64,000 nucleotides of DNA from Streptococcus intermedius SK54 = ATCC 27335. GTDB lineage: Bacteria; Bacillota; Bacilli; Lactobacillales; Streptococcaceae. The DNA lies in the NCBI RefSeq assembly GCF_000413475.1, contig NZ_ATFK01000003.1, forward strand, positions 1 through 64,000. The letters run 5' to 3'. Shown here piece after piece: positions 9,475 through 17,699 of the stretch; positions within the stretch are counted from its first letter, which is position 1; each line of letters begins with the position of its first letter. The notes beneath the pieces were generated by a model that saw nothing but the letters and a program-made list of their open reading frames with translations, had not been told where the DNA came from and did no database searches. Position numbers and translations under genes: made by a program.

Positions 9475-10113
9475 ATGAAAGAAAAAACTTTTCCATTGAT
9501 TTCTGATGATGAGATTATGCTATCAGAAATGCCGCGTATGAATCTTTACGATGAAAGTGATCTTATCAGCAATATTAATGGTGACTATGTTGATAAGAAT
9601 TACTTAGAATGGGAACCAATTGTAAAGAAAATTGTAGACAGTCAAGTAAAAAAAGGGAAAGGGAAAGCTTACCAAGCAGCTTCAGCTATTCCGTCTGCTG
9701 AAGTCGCAAAACCTGCCCCAAAAAGCTATGCGGAATTGGCTAGAGAAGAAGCCAGAGCGGATTTAAAAAAGAAACGCTCAGCAGCTTATTTGACTTCAGA
9801 CTTTATAACTAAAAAACGCTCCCATCCTGCTGTTAATAATGCTAATACAGCTATTTCACATCAACCAACAGCATTTTTCCAAAAGGAAAATGGTAGTGGG
9901 TTATCAAAATATAGTCGAAATTTAAAGCAGGATCATTATATTTTAGCAGATATCAAAGTAAATACCTCTTTGCCGAAGGAATCACCAAAAAAATCTAAAA
10001 ATAATTATGACTTTTTAAAAACAAGTCAAATTTATAACAAAAAAGAATTGCAAAATCAAAGAGAGCGTCGGATAGCGCAGGAGTTAAATTTAACACGATT
10101 GGAAGAAAAATAA
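9475..10113 (+). CDS. Unknown charged, probably disordered cytosolic protein upstream of murC
   Basis: I do not recognise a domain in this 212-residue protein. The ATG at 9475 follows AAAGGA; a GTG at 9454 is in frame but lies on the promoter. There is no signal peptide or membrane segment. The first ~60 residues are acidic with short hydrophobic motifs (FPLISDDEIMLSEMPRMNLY, then NYLEWEPIVKKIV). The middle contains KPAPKSYAELAREEARADLKKKR, and the C-terminus is very basic with a RERRIAQELNLTRLEEK helix. Low complexity and alternating charge suggest a disordered adaptor. It has its own promoter and sits between the SNF2 helicase gene and murC, a position conserved in streptococci, so a role near cell-wall synthesis or division is possible but is inference. 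Confidence 0.75.
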   Translation: MKEKTFPLISDDEIMLSEMPRMNLYDESDLISNINGDYVDKNYLEWEPIVKKIVDSQVKKGKGKAYQAASAIPSAEVAKPAPKSYAELAREEARADLKKKRSAAYLTSDFITKKRSHPAVNNANTAISHQPTAFFQKENGSGLSKYSRNLKQDHYILADIKVNTSLPKESPKKSKNNYDFLKTSQIYNKKELQNQRERRIAQELNLTRLEEK

Positions 10114-10195
10114 TCGAATGTTGACAAAAAGTAAAGACGTTTTGGTGTGAACGCGATTTCACCTATTTAATGTTCTTTGTAATTAAGGAGAAATT

Positions 10196-11527
10196 ATGAC
10201 AAAAACCTATCATTTTATCGGGATTAAGGGCTCTGGAATGAGTGCTTTAGCATTGATGCTGCATCAAATGGGACATCAAGTTCAAGGAAGTGATGTTGAA
10301 AAATACTATTTCACTCAACGTGGCTTAGAACAAGCAGGAATTAAAATCTTGCCTTTTGACGAAAAAAATCTTCAAGCAGATGTAGAAGTTATTGCAGGAA
10401 ATGCTTTCCGTCCGGATAATAATCTAGAAATTGCTTACGCCGATGCAAATGGCATTTCTTATAAGCGTTACCATGAATTTCTTGGAATCTTTATGCGTAA
10501 TTTTGTCAGCATGGGGGTGGCGGGTGCACATGGAAAGACATCAACAACTGGCATGTTGGCACACGTCTTATCAAATATTACAGATACTAGTTATCTCATC
10601 GGTGATGGTACAGGGCGTGGCTCTGCCAATGCGAAATATTTTGCGTTTGAAGCAGATGAATATGAGCGTCACTTTATGCCTTATCATCCTGAATATTCGA
10701 TTATTACGAATATAGATTTTGACCACCCAGATTATTTTACTAGCTTAGAAGATGTTTTCAATGCATTTAATGATTATGCTAAACAAGTTAGCAAAGGAGT
10801 GTTTGTTTACGGTGAAGACAAGGAGTTACGTCGGATTACAGCCAATGCTCCTATTTATTATTATGGTTTTAAGGAAGGGAATGACTTTGTCGCTCATGAT
10901 TTGCTTCGTTCTACGACGGGTTCCAGCTTTAAAGTTTCTTTCCGCGAGCAAGAATTAGGAGAATTCAAGATTCCTAGCTTTGGTCGCCACAATATTATGA
11001 ATGCGACAGCTGTTATTGGTTTGTTGTATACAGCTGGATTTGATTTGACTTTGGTTCGAGAGCATTTGGCTACTTTTGGTGGTGTGAAACGTCGGTTCAC
11101 TGAAAAAATGGTGAATGGAGCGACAATTATTGATGACTTTGCTCATCACCCTACTGAAATCATTGCAACTTTAGATGCAGCTCGCCAGAAATATCCAAGC
11201 AAAGAAATTGTTGCAATTTTCCAACCCCATACCTTTACTAGAACTATTGCGCTTTTGGACGAATTTGCAGAAGCCTTGAGTCAAGCAGATGCAGTGTATT
11301 TAGCACAAATTTATGGTTCTGCACGTGAAGTGGATCATGGAGATGTTAAAGTAGAAGATTTGGCGGCGAAGATTGTAAAAAAAGCAGAAATCATTACTGT
11401 TGACAATGTTTCGCCGTTATTAGAACATCCAAATGCAGTTTATGTTTTCATGGGAGCTGGTGATATTCAAACCTATGAATATTCTTTTGAACGCTTATTA
11501 TCCAATTTGACAAGCAATGTCCAGTAA
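10196..11527 (+). CDS. murC: UDP-N-acetylmuramate--L-alanine ligase MurC
   Basis: MurC (443 residues) adds L-alanine to UDP-MurNAc, the first amino acid of the peptidoglycan stem peptide, using ATP. An N-terminal Rossmann-type domain carries [11 protein letters not shown], and the ATP-binding P-loop is GAHGKTSTT (about 110-118). The central motif [10 protein letters not shown] and the C-terminal [10 protein letters not shown] and FQPHTFTR segments are family hallmarks. AAGGAG lies 7 bases before the ATG. Its end overlaps the first acetyltransferase gene by 11 bases. Together with mltG downstream, this puts two peptidoglycan genes within 4 kb. Confidence 0.98.
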   Translation: MTKTYHFIGIKGSGMSALALMLHQMGHQVQGSDVEKYYFTQRGLEQAGIKILPFDEKNLQADVEVIAGNAFRPDNNLEIAYADANGISYKRYHEFLGIFMRNFVSMGVAGAHGKTSTTGMLAHVLSNITDTSYLIGDGTGRGSANAKYFAFEADEYERHFMPYHPEYSIITNIDFDHPDYFTSLEDVFNAFNDYAKQVSKGVFVYGEDKELRRITANAPIYYYGFKEGNDFVAHDLLRSTTGSSFKVSFREQELGEFKIPSFGRHNIMNATAVIGLLYTAGFDLTLVREHLATFGGVKRRFTEKMVNGATIIDDFAHHPTEIIATLDAARQKYPSKEIVAIFQPHTFTRTIALLDEFAEALSQADAVYLAQIYGSAREVDHGDVKVEDLAAKIVKKAEIITVDNVSPLLEHPNAVYVFMGAGDIQTYEYSFERLLSNLTSNVQ

Positions 11528-12041
11528 TCTAACTCCTCAAGTCACTATTCGAGAAGCTGTTTCAGAAGATTTGGAAGCAATTATAACGATTGAACAGGAA
11601 AATTTTGCTACAGAAGCAGCTGTTTTGCAAACTATCCGAACATGGATTGAACAGATTTCGAATATATGTTTAATAGCAGAATTAAATAATAAAATAGCTG
11701 GCTACATCGTAGGGTCAGCCGTTTTTTCACATCATTTGGCAAATGAGATGACAGACAATTCAGCAGAAAAACAGGAAAAATGTAATTTTATTACGATTCA
11801 GCAATTATCAATTCACCCAGACTTTAAAGGTCAGGGGCTGGGGACATTGCTTTTAGCTGCTTGTAAAGAAATAGCGGTTACACAAAATCGGAAAGGTCTT
11901 CAGTTGGTTTGTTCAGATGACTTGATTTCTTACTATGAAATGAATGCTTTCGTAAATGAAGGAATCTCTGAAAAAGTTTATGATAATACTATTTTATATG
12001 AATTGACATGGGAAAATCCATACTTTAAGGAGAAAAAATGA
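11517..12041 (+). CDS. GNAT family N-acetyltransferase (first of a tandem pair)
   Basis: A 174-residue GNAT protein that would transfer an acetyl group from acetyl-CoA to an amine; substrate unknown. The acetyl-CoA binding motif is [18 protein letters not shown] (about residues 98-115, Q/RxxGxG/A pattern KGQGLG), followed by [17 protein letters not shown]. It overlaps the end of murC and its own stop overlaps the next start (ATGA), so all three are probably translationally coupled. The downstream gene is a paralogue: both end in SYYE..xFVNEG...Y(E/D)(L/M)(T/V)WE(N/T)P. Confidence 0.88.
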   Translation: MSSNLTPQVTIREAVSEDLEAIITIEQENFATEAAVLQTIRTWIEQISNICLIAELNNKIAGYIVGSAVFSHHLANEMTDNSAEKQEKCNFITIQQLSIHPDFKGQGLGTLLLAACKEIAVTQNRKGLQLVCSDDLISYYEMNAFVNEGISEKVYDNTILYELTWENPYFKEKK

Positions 12042-12535
12042 AGATTAGACAAGCGAATTTAGCAGATTTGGATGCTATTACGGCAATTGAGTGGGAGAAT
12101 TTTGGTTCAGACGAAGCCTTGAGCCGAGATATTTTAGAGGTTCATATTCAAAAAATAGCGACCAGTTTTTTAGTTGCTGAACGAGATGGTCAAATTTTAG
12201 GCTATCTGGAGGGGCCTGTTCGTCCAGAACGTCATCTAATAGATCAGTCTTTCACTTCAGAAGTGGAAGATTATAGTTATTTACAAAATCATTATATTTC
12301 ATTAACTAGTTTATCTGTTTCTAAAAGTGCTCAAAATATGGGAATAGGCCATCGTTTGTTGGATAAAATGAAAGATATTGCTATTCGAGACCGGCGATTG
12401 GGAATTAATTTGACTTGTCATGATTATTTAGTTAGTTATTATGAAAAGCATGGCTTTGTCAATGAGGGACGATCTCAATCCACTTATGCAGGTGAAGTTT
12501 GGTATGATATGGTTTGGGAAACACCTAATAGTTGA
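12038..12535 (+). CDS. GNAT family N-acetyltransferase (second of a tandem pair)
   Basis: A 165-residue GNAT protein. The cofactor motif is SLSVSKSAQNMGIGHRLLDKMK, where the usual Q/RxxGxG reads QNMGIG, followed by INLTCHDYLVSYYEKHGFVNEG near residues 129-150. The start overlaps the preceding stop (ATGA) with AAGGAG upstream. It resembles its upstream neighbour in length, N-terminus (IRQA/REA..DLxAI..IEWENF) and C-terminus, so the pair most likely arose by tandem duplication. The hairpin that follows suggests the murC transcript ends here. Confidence 0.88.
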   Translation: MKIRQANLADLDAITAIEWENFGSDEALSRDILEVHIQKIATSFLVAERDGQILGYLEGPVRPERHLIDQSFTSEVEDYSYLQNHYISLTSLSVSKSAQNMGIGHRLLDKMKDIAIRDRRLGINLTCHDYLVSYYEKHGFVNEGRSQSTYAGEVWYDMVWETPNS

Positions 12536-12556
12536 AAAAGATTGATTATTTTGTAG

Positions 12557-12583
12557 AAAGCCTGAAAGAAAGGCCTTCTCTTA
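12557..12583 (+). terminator. Possible weak terminator after the acetyltransferase pair
   Basis: GAAAGCCT (12557-12564) pairs with AGGCCTTC (12572-12579) with one mismatch around a 7-nt loop. The following stretch is T-rich but interrupted (TCTTATTGCTTTTA), so termination may be partial. Confidence 0.4.
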
Positions 12584-12584
12584 T

Positions 12585-12612
12585 TGCTTTTATTTACCTT
12601 TTACGTTATAAT
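12585..12612 (+). promoter_or_regulatory. Promoter of mltG
   Basis: TTGCTT (12585-12590), a 16-bp spacer and a perfect TATAAT (12607-12612) lie 32 bases before the TTG start codon at 12644. Confidence 0.7.
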
Positions 12613-12643
12613 AGTAGGGATACTGAACAAGGAGGTCAATTAT

Positions 12644-14248
12644 TTGACTGAAGATTCACGAGAAAAAGAAGGGTTGAGTTTTAAAGAACAGATTCTACGT
12701 GACTTAGCCAAAGCAAAGGAAACTAGCCAATCAACTCGTGTTGAATCATCTAATGATTTACATGAAGAGTTAGAGCTAGGACAATCTACACTTTCTTCTA
12801 CTCAGAAAGAAGACAAACCGCTTATTTCTGGAATGGATATATCCCAAGTGCAGCAAGAAGAAAAGAGCAAACCAGAACCAGCTTCATTAGAAAGTCCGCT
12901 ACCAACTGTTCAGCAAATAGAAGCTGAAGCAGTAGCTAGGGAAGAGAAAGAGTTTAATACTCATACAACGAAAGTTCCTGTTTCTTACCCAACTACTCAG
13001 GTGGTTGATAAAACTAAGATTCCAGAAGAATTGGTTCAATCTGCAGCTTATGGGACAGAACCAGAGCCAGAGAAACTATCCCGTTTAAATCGAACTTCTC
13101 AAGCAGTTACTGCTAAGAAACGGCAAGGTAAAGTCGCCGGGAAAATTGTTAAAACGGTTTTGATTTTAGTGCTTTTAGGAATTGGGCTAACAGGTTTCTT
13201 TGCTTATCGCTATATAACATCAGCTTTACAACCGATTGATGCAAAAAATACAAAGTATGTGACGGTTAAGATTCCAACTGGTTCTAGCCCTAAAGCAATT
13301 GGAAAAGTCCTGGAAAAATCTGGTTTGATTAAAAATGCTCAGATTTTTAGCTATTATGCTAAATTTAAAAACTATGCAAATTTCCAATCAGGTTATTACA
13401 ATCTACAAAAAAGTATGACTTTGGATATGATTGCTAAAAAGTTACAAAAAGGCGGAACGGAGACTCCACAAGACCCTTCAATGGAAAAATTAACAATTCC
13501 AGAAGGTTATACGATTGATCAAATTGCAAAAATGATTGCAAAGTTGAAAAAGAATAAATTGTCATCAGATACTTTCCTAAAGAAAGTCCAAGATGATAAT
13601 TTTATCACTCAGGAGGCTTCGAAATATCCGAAATTATTGGAAAACTTAGCTAAAAAAGAGAGTGGTGTGAAGTATCGTTTGGAAGGCTATCTTTTCCCTG
13701 CTACTTACAATGTGACAGATAGTACAACAGCTGAAACTCTCATTGATCAAATGTTGGCTGCAATGGATAAGACTATGTCGCGATATTATGATGTTTTAGC
13801 AGCGAAGAACTTGACAGTGCATGATGTTTTAACAATTGCATCCTTAGTTGAAAAAGAAGGTTCAACGGATCAAGATCGGAAAAATATTGCAAGTGTTTTT
13901 TACAACCGTTTGAATCAAAATATGCCTTTACAAAGCAATATTGCAATTCTGTATGTTCAAGGAAAACTTGGACAAAAAACGACCTTATCGGAAGACGCTG
14001 CAATTGATACGAATATTGATTCGCCTTACAACGTCTATAAAAACACTGGTTTAATGCCTGGTCCTGTAGATAATCCGAGCCTTTCTGCTATTGAAGCGAC
14101 AGTTAATCCAGTTAAAACTGATTATCTATATTTCGTAGCTAATACAGAAACAGGCAAAGTTTATTTTGCAACTACCTATGCAGAACATGAGAAAAATGTT
14201 CAGGAGCATGTCAATAGTAAATTGACAAAGCCAAGTAGTTCAAATTAA
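12644..14248 (+). CDS. mltG: Endolytic murein transglycosylase MltG
   Basis: MltG (534 residues from this start) cleaves nascent glycan strands at the membrane; in streptococci it acts in peripheral peptidoglycan synthesis. I chose the TTG at 12644 because AAGGAGGT ends 8 bases upstream and the resulting N-terminus (TEDSREKEGLSFKEQILRDL) is the conserved cytoplasmic start. The ~165-residue N-terminal region is Glu/Pro/Gln-rich and intracellular, one membrane helix spans about 168-190 (VLILVLLGIGLTGFFAY), then comes the extracellular LysM-like and YceG domain. The catalytic Glu lies in SLVEKEGS, followed by VFYNRLNQNMPLQSNIAILY and DSPYNVYKNTGLMPGPV. Serine-rich C-terminal tail. Confidence 0.95.
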   Translation: MTEDSREKEGLSFKEQILRDLAKAKETSQSTRVESSNDLHEELELGQSTLSSTQKEDKPLISGMDISQVQQEEKSKPEPASLESPLPTVQQIEAEAVAREEKEFNTHTTKVPVSYPTTQVVDKTKIPEELVQSAAYGTEPEPEKLSRLNRTSQAVTAKKRQGKVAGKIVKTVLILVLLGIGLTGFFAYRYITSALQPIDAKNTKYVTVKIPTGSSPKAIGKVLEKSGLIKNAQIFSYYAKFKNYANFQSGYYNLQKSMTLDMIAKKLQKGGTETPQDPSMEKLTIPEGYTIDQIAKMIAKLKKNKLSSDTFLKKVQDDNFITQEASKYPKLLENLAKKESGVKYRLEGYLFPATYNVTDSTTAETLIDQMLAAMDKTMSRYYDVLAAKNLTVHDVLTIASLVEKEGSTDQDRKNIASVFYNRLNQNMPLQSNIAILYVQGKLGQKTTLSEDAAIDTNIDSPYNVYKNTGLMPGPVDNPSLSAIEATVNPVKTDYLYFVANTETGKVYFATTYAEHEKNVQEHVNSKLTKPSSSN

Positions 14249-14316
14249 AAGGAATAGAGCAAAATCGGTACTTCGTAGAACTTGATTTGATTCTCCTTTA
14301 GCGCAATGAAAATTAG

Positions 14317-14350
14317 GTCTAAAATAGAATGCAATAAGCATATTTTAGAC
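14317..14350. repeat. Perfect 10-bp inverted repeat in the mltG-greA gap
   Basis: GTCTAAAATA (14317-14326) and TATTTTAGAC (14341-14350) form a perfect dyad around a 14-nt loop. No T run follows, so it is not a simple terminator. The surrounding 14249-14398 holds no gene I can support. Confidence 0.6.
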
Positions 14351-14398
14351 TGGATGGAGATTGTGCCTTGCAAAGGAATCGCACACGATATTAGAAAG

Positions 14399-14425
14399 TT
14401 GGGACATTATTGTCCCAATCTCTTT
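14399..14425 (+). terminator. Intrinsic terminator just upstream of greA
   Basis: TTGGGACA (14399-14406) pairs perfectly with TGTCCCAA (14411-14418) around TTAT and is followed by TCTCTTTGTTT. It ends only about 28 bases before the greA ATG, with no obvious promoter in between, so it may end the mltG transcript and/or attenuate greA. Confidence 0.75.
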
Positions 14426-14452
14426 GTTTAAAAATAGAAAGAAGAAAAAATA

Positions 14453-14935
14453 ATGGCAGAAAAAACTTATCCTATGACCCTTGAAGAAAAGGAAAAACTT
14501 GAAAAAGAATTAGAAGAACTAAAATTAGTTCGTCGTCCAGAAGTGGTAGAACGTATTAAAATTGCTCGCTCTTATGGAGACTTATCAGAAAACAGTGAAT
14601 ATGAAGCAGCCAAAGATGAGCAGGCTTTTGTTGAAGGCCAAATCTCAAGCCTGGAAACCAAGATTCGTTACGCTGAAATTGTAGATAGCGATGCAGTAGC
14701 TCATGATGAAGTCGCTATTGGTAAGACCGTTACGATTCAAGAAGTTGGTGAAACAGACGAAGAAGTCTATATGATTGTTGGCGCAGCTGGAGCAGATGCT
14801 TTTGCAGGAAAAGTATCTAATGAAAGTCCTATTGGACAAGCATTAATTGGTAAAAAAACAGGTGACACAGCTACAGTTGAAACACCTATTGGTAGTTATG
14901 ATGTAAAAATCCTAAAAGTCGAAAAAACAGCATAA
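14453..14935 (+). CDS. greA: Transcription elongation factor GreA
   Basis: GreA (160 residues) rescues backtracked RNA polymerase by stimulating transcript cleavage through its secondary channel. The N-terminal antiparallel coiled coil spans about residues 1-75 and carries the conserved tip sequence [20 protein letters not shown], including the acidic residues needed for cleavage. The C-terminal FKBP-like domain includes [14 protein letters not shown] and ends [12 protein letters not shown]. Length is normal. AGAAAGAAG precedes the ATG, a weak Shine-Dalgarno. A terminator-like hairpin stands directly upstream, so expression may depend on read-through or a promoter before it. Confidence 0.97.
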   Translation: MAEKTYPMTLEEKEKLEKELEELKLVRRPEVVERIKIARSYGDLSENSEYEAAKDEQAFVEGQISSLETKIRYAEIVDSDAVAHDEVAIGKTVTIQEVGETDEEVYMIVGAAGADAFAGKVSNESPIGQALIGKKTGDTATVETPIGSYDVKILKVEKTA

Positions 14936-14949
14936 TTAAAAAAAGAAAA

Positions 14950-14984
14950 CGCGCCCCATGGTATCATCACAATCACGGGGCGCG
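14950..14984 (-). terminator. GC-rich hairpin, terminator-like on the minus strand
   Basis: CGCGCCCC (14950-14957) and GGGGCGCG (14977-14984) form a perfect 8-bp GC stem with a 19-nt loop. On the plus strand no T run follows, but an A-rich tract precedes it, so the minus-strand copy would read stem then TTTTCTTTTTTT. Both flanking genes are on the plus strand. Confidence 0.6.
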
Positions 14985-15011
14985 TCTCAGTAAAACATAG
15001 AGGAGGGAAAT

Positions 15012-15476
15012 ATGTCCCATCAGTCTCAAGTGATTTTAACCAACATGTGTCTAATTGAAGATGATCAGAATCGTATTGTTATGCAGATTCGGGCCCCCGA
15101 GCGATATTCTTGGTCAGGAGCAGCTCTGCCTGGTGGACATATAGAAGAAAGGGAGAGCCTTTATCAGGCAGTTGTACGTGAGGTTTATGAAGAAACAGGA
15201 TTAACAATTCATAACCCTAGATTGGTTGGTATGAAACATTGGTATACGGCAGAAGGTATTCGTTATCTGGTCTTTCTTTATCGTACAAATGAATTTTCTG
15301 GTCATCTTCGTTCGTCAGAAGAAGGTGAAGTTATGTGGGTGGCTCGTGAAGACCTAGATACTATGGAGTTGGCTTATGATTTAAAAAATTTGTTGCGTGT
15401 TTTTGATGACCAATCATTGTCAGAATTATTTTATAGTGAGCGCTTAGAAAATGATTTTGTCCGTGAATTTTGGTAA
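15012..15476 (+). CDS. mutX: Nudix hydrolase, MutX/MutT-type 8-oxo-dGTP diphosphatase
   Basis: A 154-residue Nudix protein, the length and sequence type of pneumococcal MutX, which removes oxidised dGTP and prevents A:T to C:G mutations. The Nudix box runs from GGHIEERES to REVYEETGL (about residues 43-65) with all catalytic acids (RE..EE) in place. The N-terminus (MCLIEDDQNRIVMQIR) forms the first beta strands, and the tail ENDFVREFW is conserved. GGAGGG lies 5-6 bases upstream. It is preceded by the GC-rich hairpin and followed by a strong bidirectional terminator. Confidence 0.93.
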   Translation: MSHQSQVILTNMCLIEDDQNRIVMQIRAPERYSWSGAALPGGHIEERESLYQAVVREVYEETGLTIHNPRLVGMKHWYTAEGIRYLVFLYRTNEFSGHLRSSEEGEVMWVAREDLDTMELAYDLKNLLRVFDDQSLSELFYSERLENDFVREFW

Positions 15477-15574
15477 GCTTGTTTTTGAATGAGAATATTC
15501 TGTCATTCAAGTTGGTGTTTGAAAAGATGGAGTGTTGTTTCATAGTAGGATGCTTTTCTGATTAAACGACAAGC

Positions 15575-15605
15575 AAAAAGCTGGAATGATTGTTCCAGCT
15601 TTTTT
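15575..15605. terminator. Bidirectional terminator between mutX and yidC2
   Basis: AAAAAGCTGGAA (15575-15586) pairs perfectly with TTCCAGCTTTTT (15593-15604) around a 6-nt loop, with A before and T after. It serves convergent genes. Confidence 0.92.
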
Positions 15606-15607
15606 GT

Positions 15608-16525
15608 TTATCTTGAACGTTGTTTTCCAGCGTTGCGATTTTTCTTTTTATTCTGTTTTCTATTTTCAATAATAGCTTGAGTGTTAGGTGTTACATCTTT
15701 TTTACGGCCAGAATTTTTAATGGCTTTAGGGGGATTGTTTTTGTATTCTTCAGTAACGCGTTTTCTGAGTTGTGGACGGATGTAATGATTGATAATCAAT
15801 TGTTGAATGATCATAATGAAACCGCCGACTACCCAATAAAGTGTTACACCTGCTGGAGCTGTGAGAGAGAAGATGACAATCATGAGCGGGCTCATGTACA
15901 TCATTTTCTTCATTTGCTCTTTTTGAACTTCATCAACACCAACAAGAGTTAAAGCAGATTGAATGAAATATAAAATCCCGACAATAACAGTAAGAAGAAC
16001 GCTAGCTTTTCCAAGTGGAATTCCTAAGAAGACACTCTTTGCCACTCCTTCAGTATATTGAGCAGAGAAGTAAAGAGCAGAGAAAAATGGTAATTGAATC
16101 AGTAGAGGGAGACATCCGATACCCCCGAGCATATTAACACCATTTTCTTTTTGGGCAGCCATGAGTGCTTGTTGAGCAGCCAGTTTTTCTTCTTGTGTTT
16201 CAGCATTTTTCATGCGTTCTTGGATTGGCTCAAAAATCGGCTTCAAGTAGTTCATCTTTTCAGATTGATAAGTTGCTTTCCATGATTGATAAAGTCCCAG
16301 TGGCAAAATGATCAGCCGCACAATCAGGGTAACAATGATAATAGCAACACCAAAACCTAGCCCCATGTTATTAGCAAAATACTGAATGGCAAGGCTCATT
16401 GGTCTTCCAATGATATCCCAGACAAACCCAGCAGGCTTACCATCTTTGACTTGTACACATCCTGAGAGTAGAAGAAGCATAGAGAGCCCCAGTCCTGAGA
16501 ATAAAATACGATTTACTTTTTTCAC
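15608..16525 (-). CDS. yidC2: Membrane protein insertase YidC2 (Oxa1 family, lipoprotein)
   Basis: A 305-residue insertase that helps membrane proteins fold into the cytoplasmic membrane. It starts at GTG (AAAGGAAAC upstream). The signal peptide ends in LLLSGC with the lipid Cys at residue 23. Five hydrophobic segments follow, including the family region LGLYQSWKATYQSEKM, which contains the conserved hydrophilic-groove Arg-type residue upstream (VRLIILPLGL), and NMLGGIGCLPLLIQLPFFSALYF. The long, very basic C-tail (about 55 residues, KKKNRNAGKQRSR) is typical of streptococcal YidC2, which can bind ribosomes, and its place beside acyP rather than rnpA supports YidC2 over YidC1. Confidence 0.92.
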   Translation of the reverse strand: MKKVNRILFSGLGLSMLLLLSGCVQVKDGKPAGFVWDIIGRPMSLAIQYFANNMGLGFGVAIIIVTLIVRLIILPLGLYQSWKATYQSEKMNYLKPIFEPIQERMKNAETQEEKLAAQQALMAAQKENGVNMLGGIGCLPLLIQLPFFSALYFSAQYTEGVAKSVFLGIPLGKASVLLTVIVGILYFIQSALTLVGVDEVQKEQMKKMMYMSPLMIVIFSLTAPAGVTLYWVVGGFIMIIQQLIINHYIRPQLRKRVTEEYKNNPPKAIKNSGRKKDVTPNTQAIIENRKQNKKKNRNAGKQRSR

Positions 16526-16604
16526 GTGTTTGTTTCCTTTTTCTAAAAAATAATACCTTTCTATTCTACTGTTTTTTTCTTAAATATACAATAGTTCTTC
16601 GGAC

Positions 16605-16883
16605 CTAATTTGCAATTTTAAAATCTGAATAGGATTCAAAATTAGCCATTGTAACATCTAAATAGCTGACTTTTGAAAATGGTGTGGGACCTTTTCGGAT
16701 TTCTTGGATGAATTTAGCCATGAGAGTGGGATTTTCGGATTGTGCTAAAATCTCTACGGTTCCATCTTCATTATTCCAGACACGCCCTGTTATTCCACCT
16801 ATTTCTGTAGCAAGTGTATAAACACCCCAACGAAAGCCAACACCTTGTACACGCCCTTGTGCAATCATTCTTACTTTTTTCAT
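16605..16883 (-). CDS. acyP: Acylphosphatase
   Basis: A 92-residue acylphosphatase that hydrolyses acyl phosphates such as acetyl or carbamoyl phosphate. The signature GRVQGVGFRWG holds the phosphate-binding Arg (R18), and VWNNEDGTVEI holds the catalytic Asn (N37/N38). Full length for the family. The ATG follows AAAAGGAGA. It is transcribed with yidC2 in the same direction with a ~80-base gap and is divergent from trmH, whose promoter lies within about 20 bases of its start. Confidence 0.95.
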   Translation of the reverse strand: MKKVRMIAQGRVQGVGFRWGVYTLATEIGGITGRVWNNEDGTVEILAQSENPTLMAKFIQEIRKGPTPFSKVSYLDVTMANFESYSDFKIAN

Positions 16884-16898
16884 GCGAGTCTCCTTTTG

Positions 16899-16907
16899 TG
16901 TTATAAT
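16899..16907 (+). promoter_or_regulatory. Extended -10 promoter of trmH, leaderless configuration
   Basis: TGTTATAAT (TATAAT 16902-16907) lies so close to the ATG at 16914 that the expected start of transcription, 6-8 bases downstream, falls on the start codon. No Shine-Dalgarno is present between them. Confidence 0.75.
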
Positions 16908-16913
16908 AGTTCT

Positions 16914-17654
16914 ATGAATATTATAACCTCAAAAGCTAATAATGTGGTAAAAAATACTAAAAAATTACTTCAAAAAAAGTATCGGAAAAACTCATACTTA
17001 ATTGAAGGGTGGCATTTATTTGAAGAAGCAGTTAATACACAAGCTCAAATTCTTCATATCTTTGTTCTAGAAGAATTTGCCGATAGAGTGTCAGATTTTT
17101 CTCAAGTTCATGTAGTGACGGCAGAAATTTTAGCAGATTTAGCTGATTCGAAAACGCCGCAGGGCGTTGTGGCAGAGATTGCTTTTGAAAAACAATCTGC
17201 TCCTTCATTTCTCAAAGGGAAGTATCTCTTTTTAGAAGATGTTCAAGATCCGGGAAATGTGGGAACAATTATCCGAACGGCTGATGCTGCGGGTTATGAT
17301 GGAGTGTTCATTTCACAATATTCGGCAGATATTTACAACCTTAAAACTTTACGTTCTATGCAAGGCAGTCAGTTTCATTTGCCGATTTATCGTATGAAGA
17401 CCTCAGATTTTCTTAAGCTTGCTAAACAAGCACAGTTACCGATATTAGCAACGACGCTTTCAAAAGATTCAATAGATTATCGGGAAGTAGCGCCCATATC
17501 AGACTTTGTTCTTGTGATGGGAAATGAAGGGCAAGGGATCAGCCAGCAGATGATGGATGAGGCAGATCAGCTGGTTCATATTTCTATGAAAGGGCAAGCT
17601 GAGAGTTTAAATGTAGCTGTTGCAGCAGGAATTCTCATTTTTTCTTTAAGTTAA
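16914..17654 (+). CDS. SpoU/TrmH-family RNA 2'-O-methyltransferase
   Basis: A 246-residue SPOUT methyltransferase that would use S-adenosylmethionine to 2'-O-methylate rRNA or tRNA. An L30e-like substrate-binding domain (about 1-95, ITSKANNVVKNTKKL...SYLIEGWHL) precedes the trefoil-knot domain with motifs LEDVQDPGNVGTIIRTADA, LVMGNEGQGIS and LNVAVAAGILIF. An in-frame ATG at 16845 lies antisense over acyP and would skip the promoter, so 16914 is chosen; it matches the conserved MNIITSKANN start. Likely leaderless (see promoter). RlmB versus another target cannot be decided from sequence. Confidence 0.92.
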   Translation: MNIITSKANNVVKNTKKLLQKKYRKNSYLIEGWHLFEEAVNTQAQILHIFVLEEFADRVSDFSQVHVVTAEILADLADSKTPQGVVAEIAFEKQSAPSFLKGKYLFLEDVQDPGNVGTIIRTADAAGYDGVFISQYSADIYNLKTLRSMQGSQFHLPIYRMKTSDFLKLAKQAQLPILATTLSKDSIDYREVAPISDFVLVMGNEGQGISQQMMDEADQLVHISMKGQAESLNVAVAAGILIFSLS

Positions 17655-17699
17655 AATTTAGAAATGTATTTATAATTAGAAGCACATGGAGGTGGTTCT

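Noticed and set aside
10705..10712. TACGAATA, a match to the competence cin-box core
   Set aside because: It lies inside murC with no T-rich upstream element and no start nearby; an 8-base match by chance is expected in 64 kb.
14008..14015. A second TACGAATA
   Set aside because: Inside the mltG coding sequence, without promoter context.
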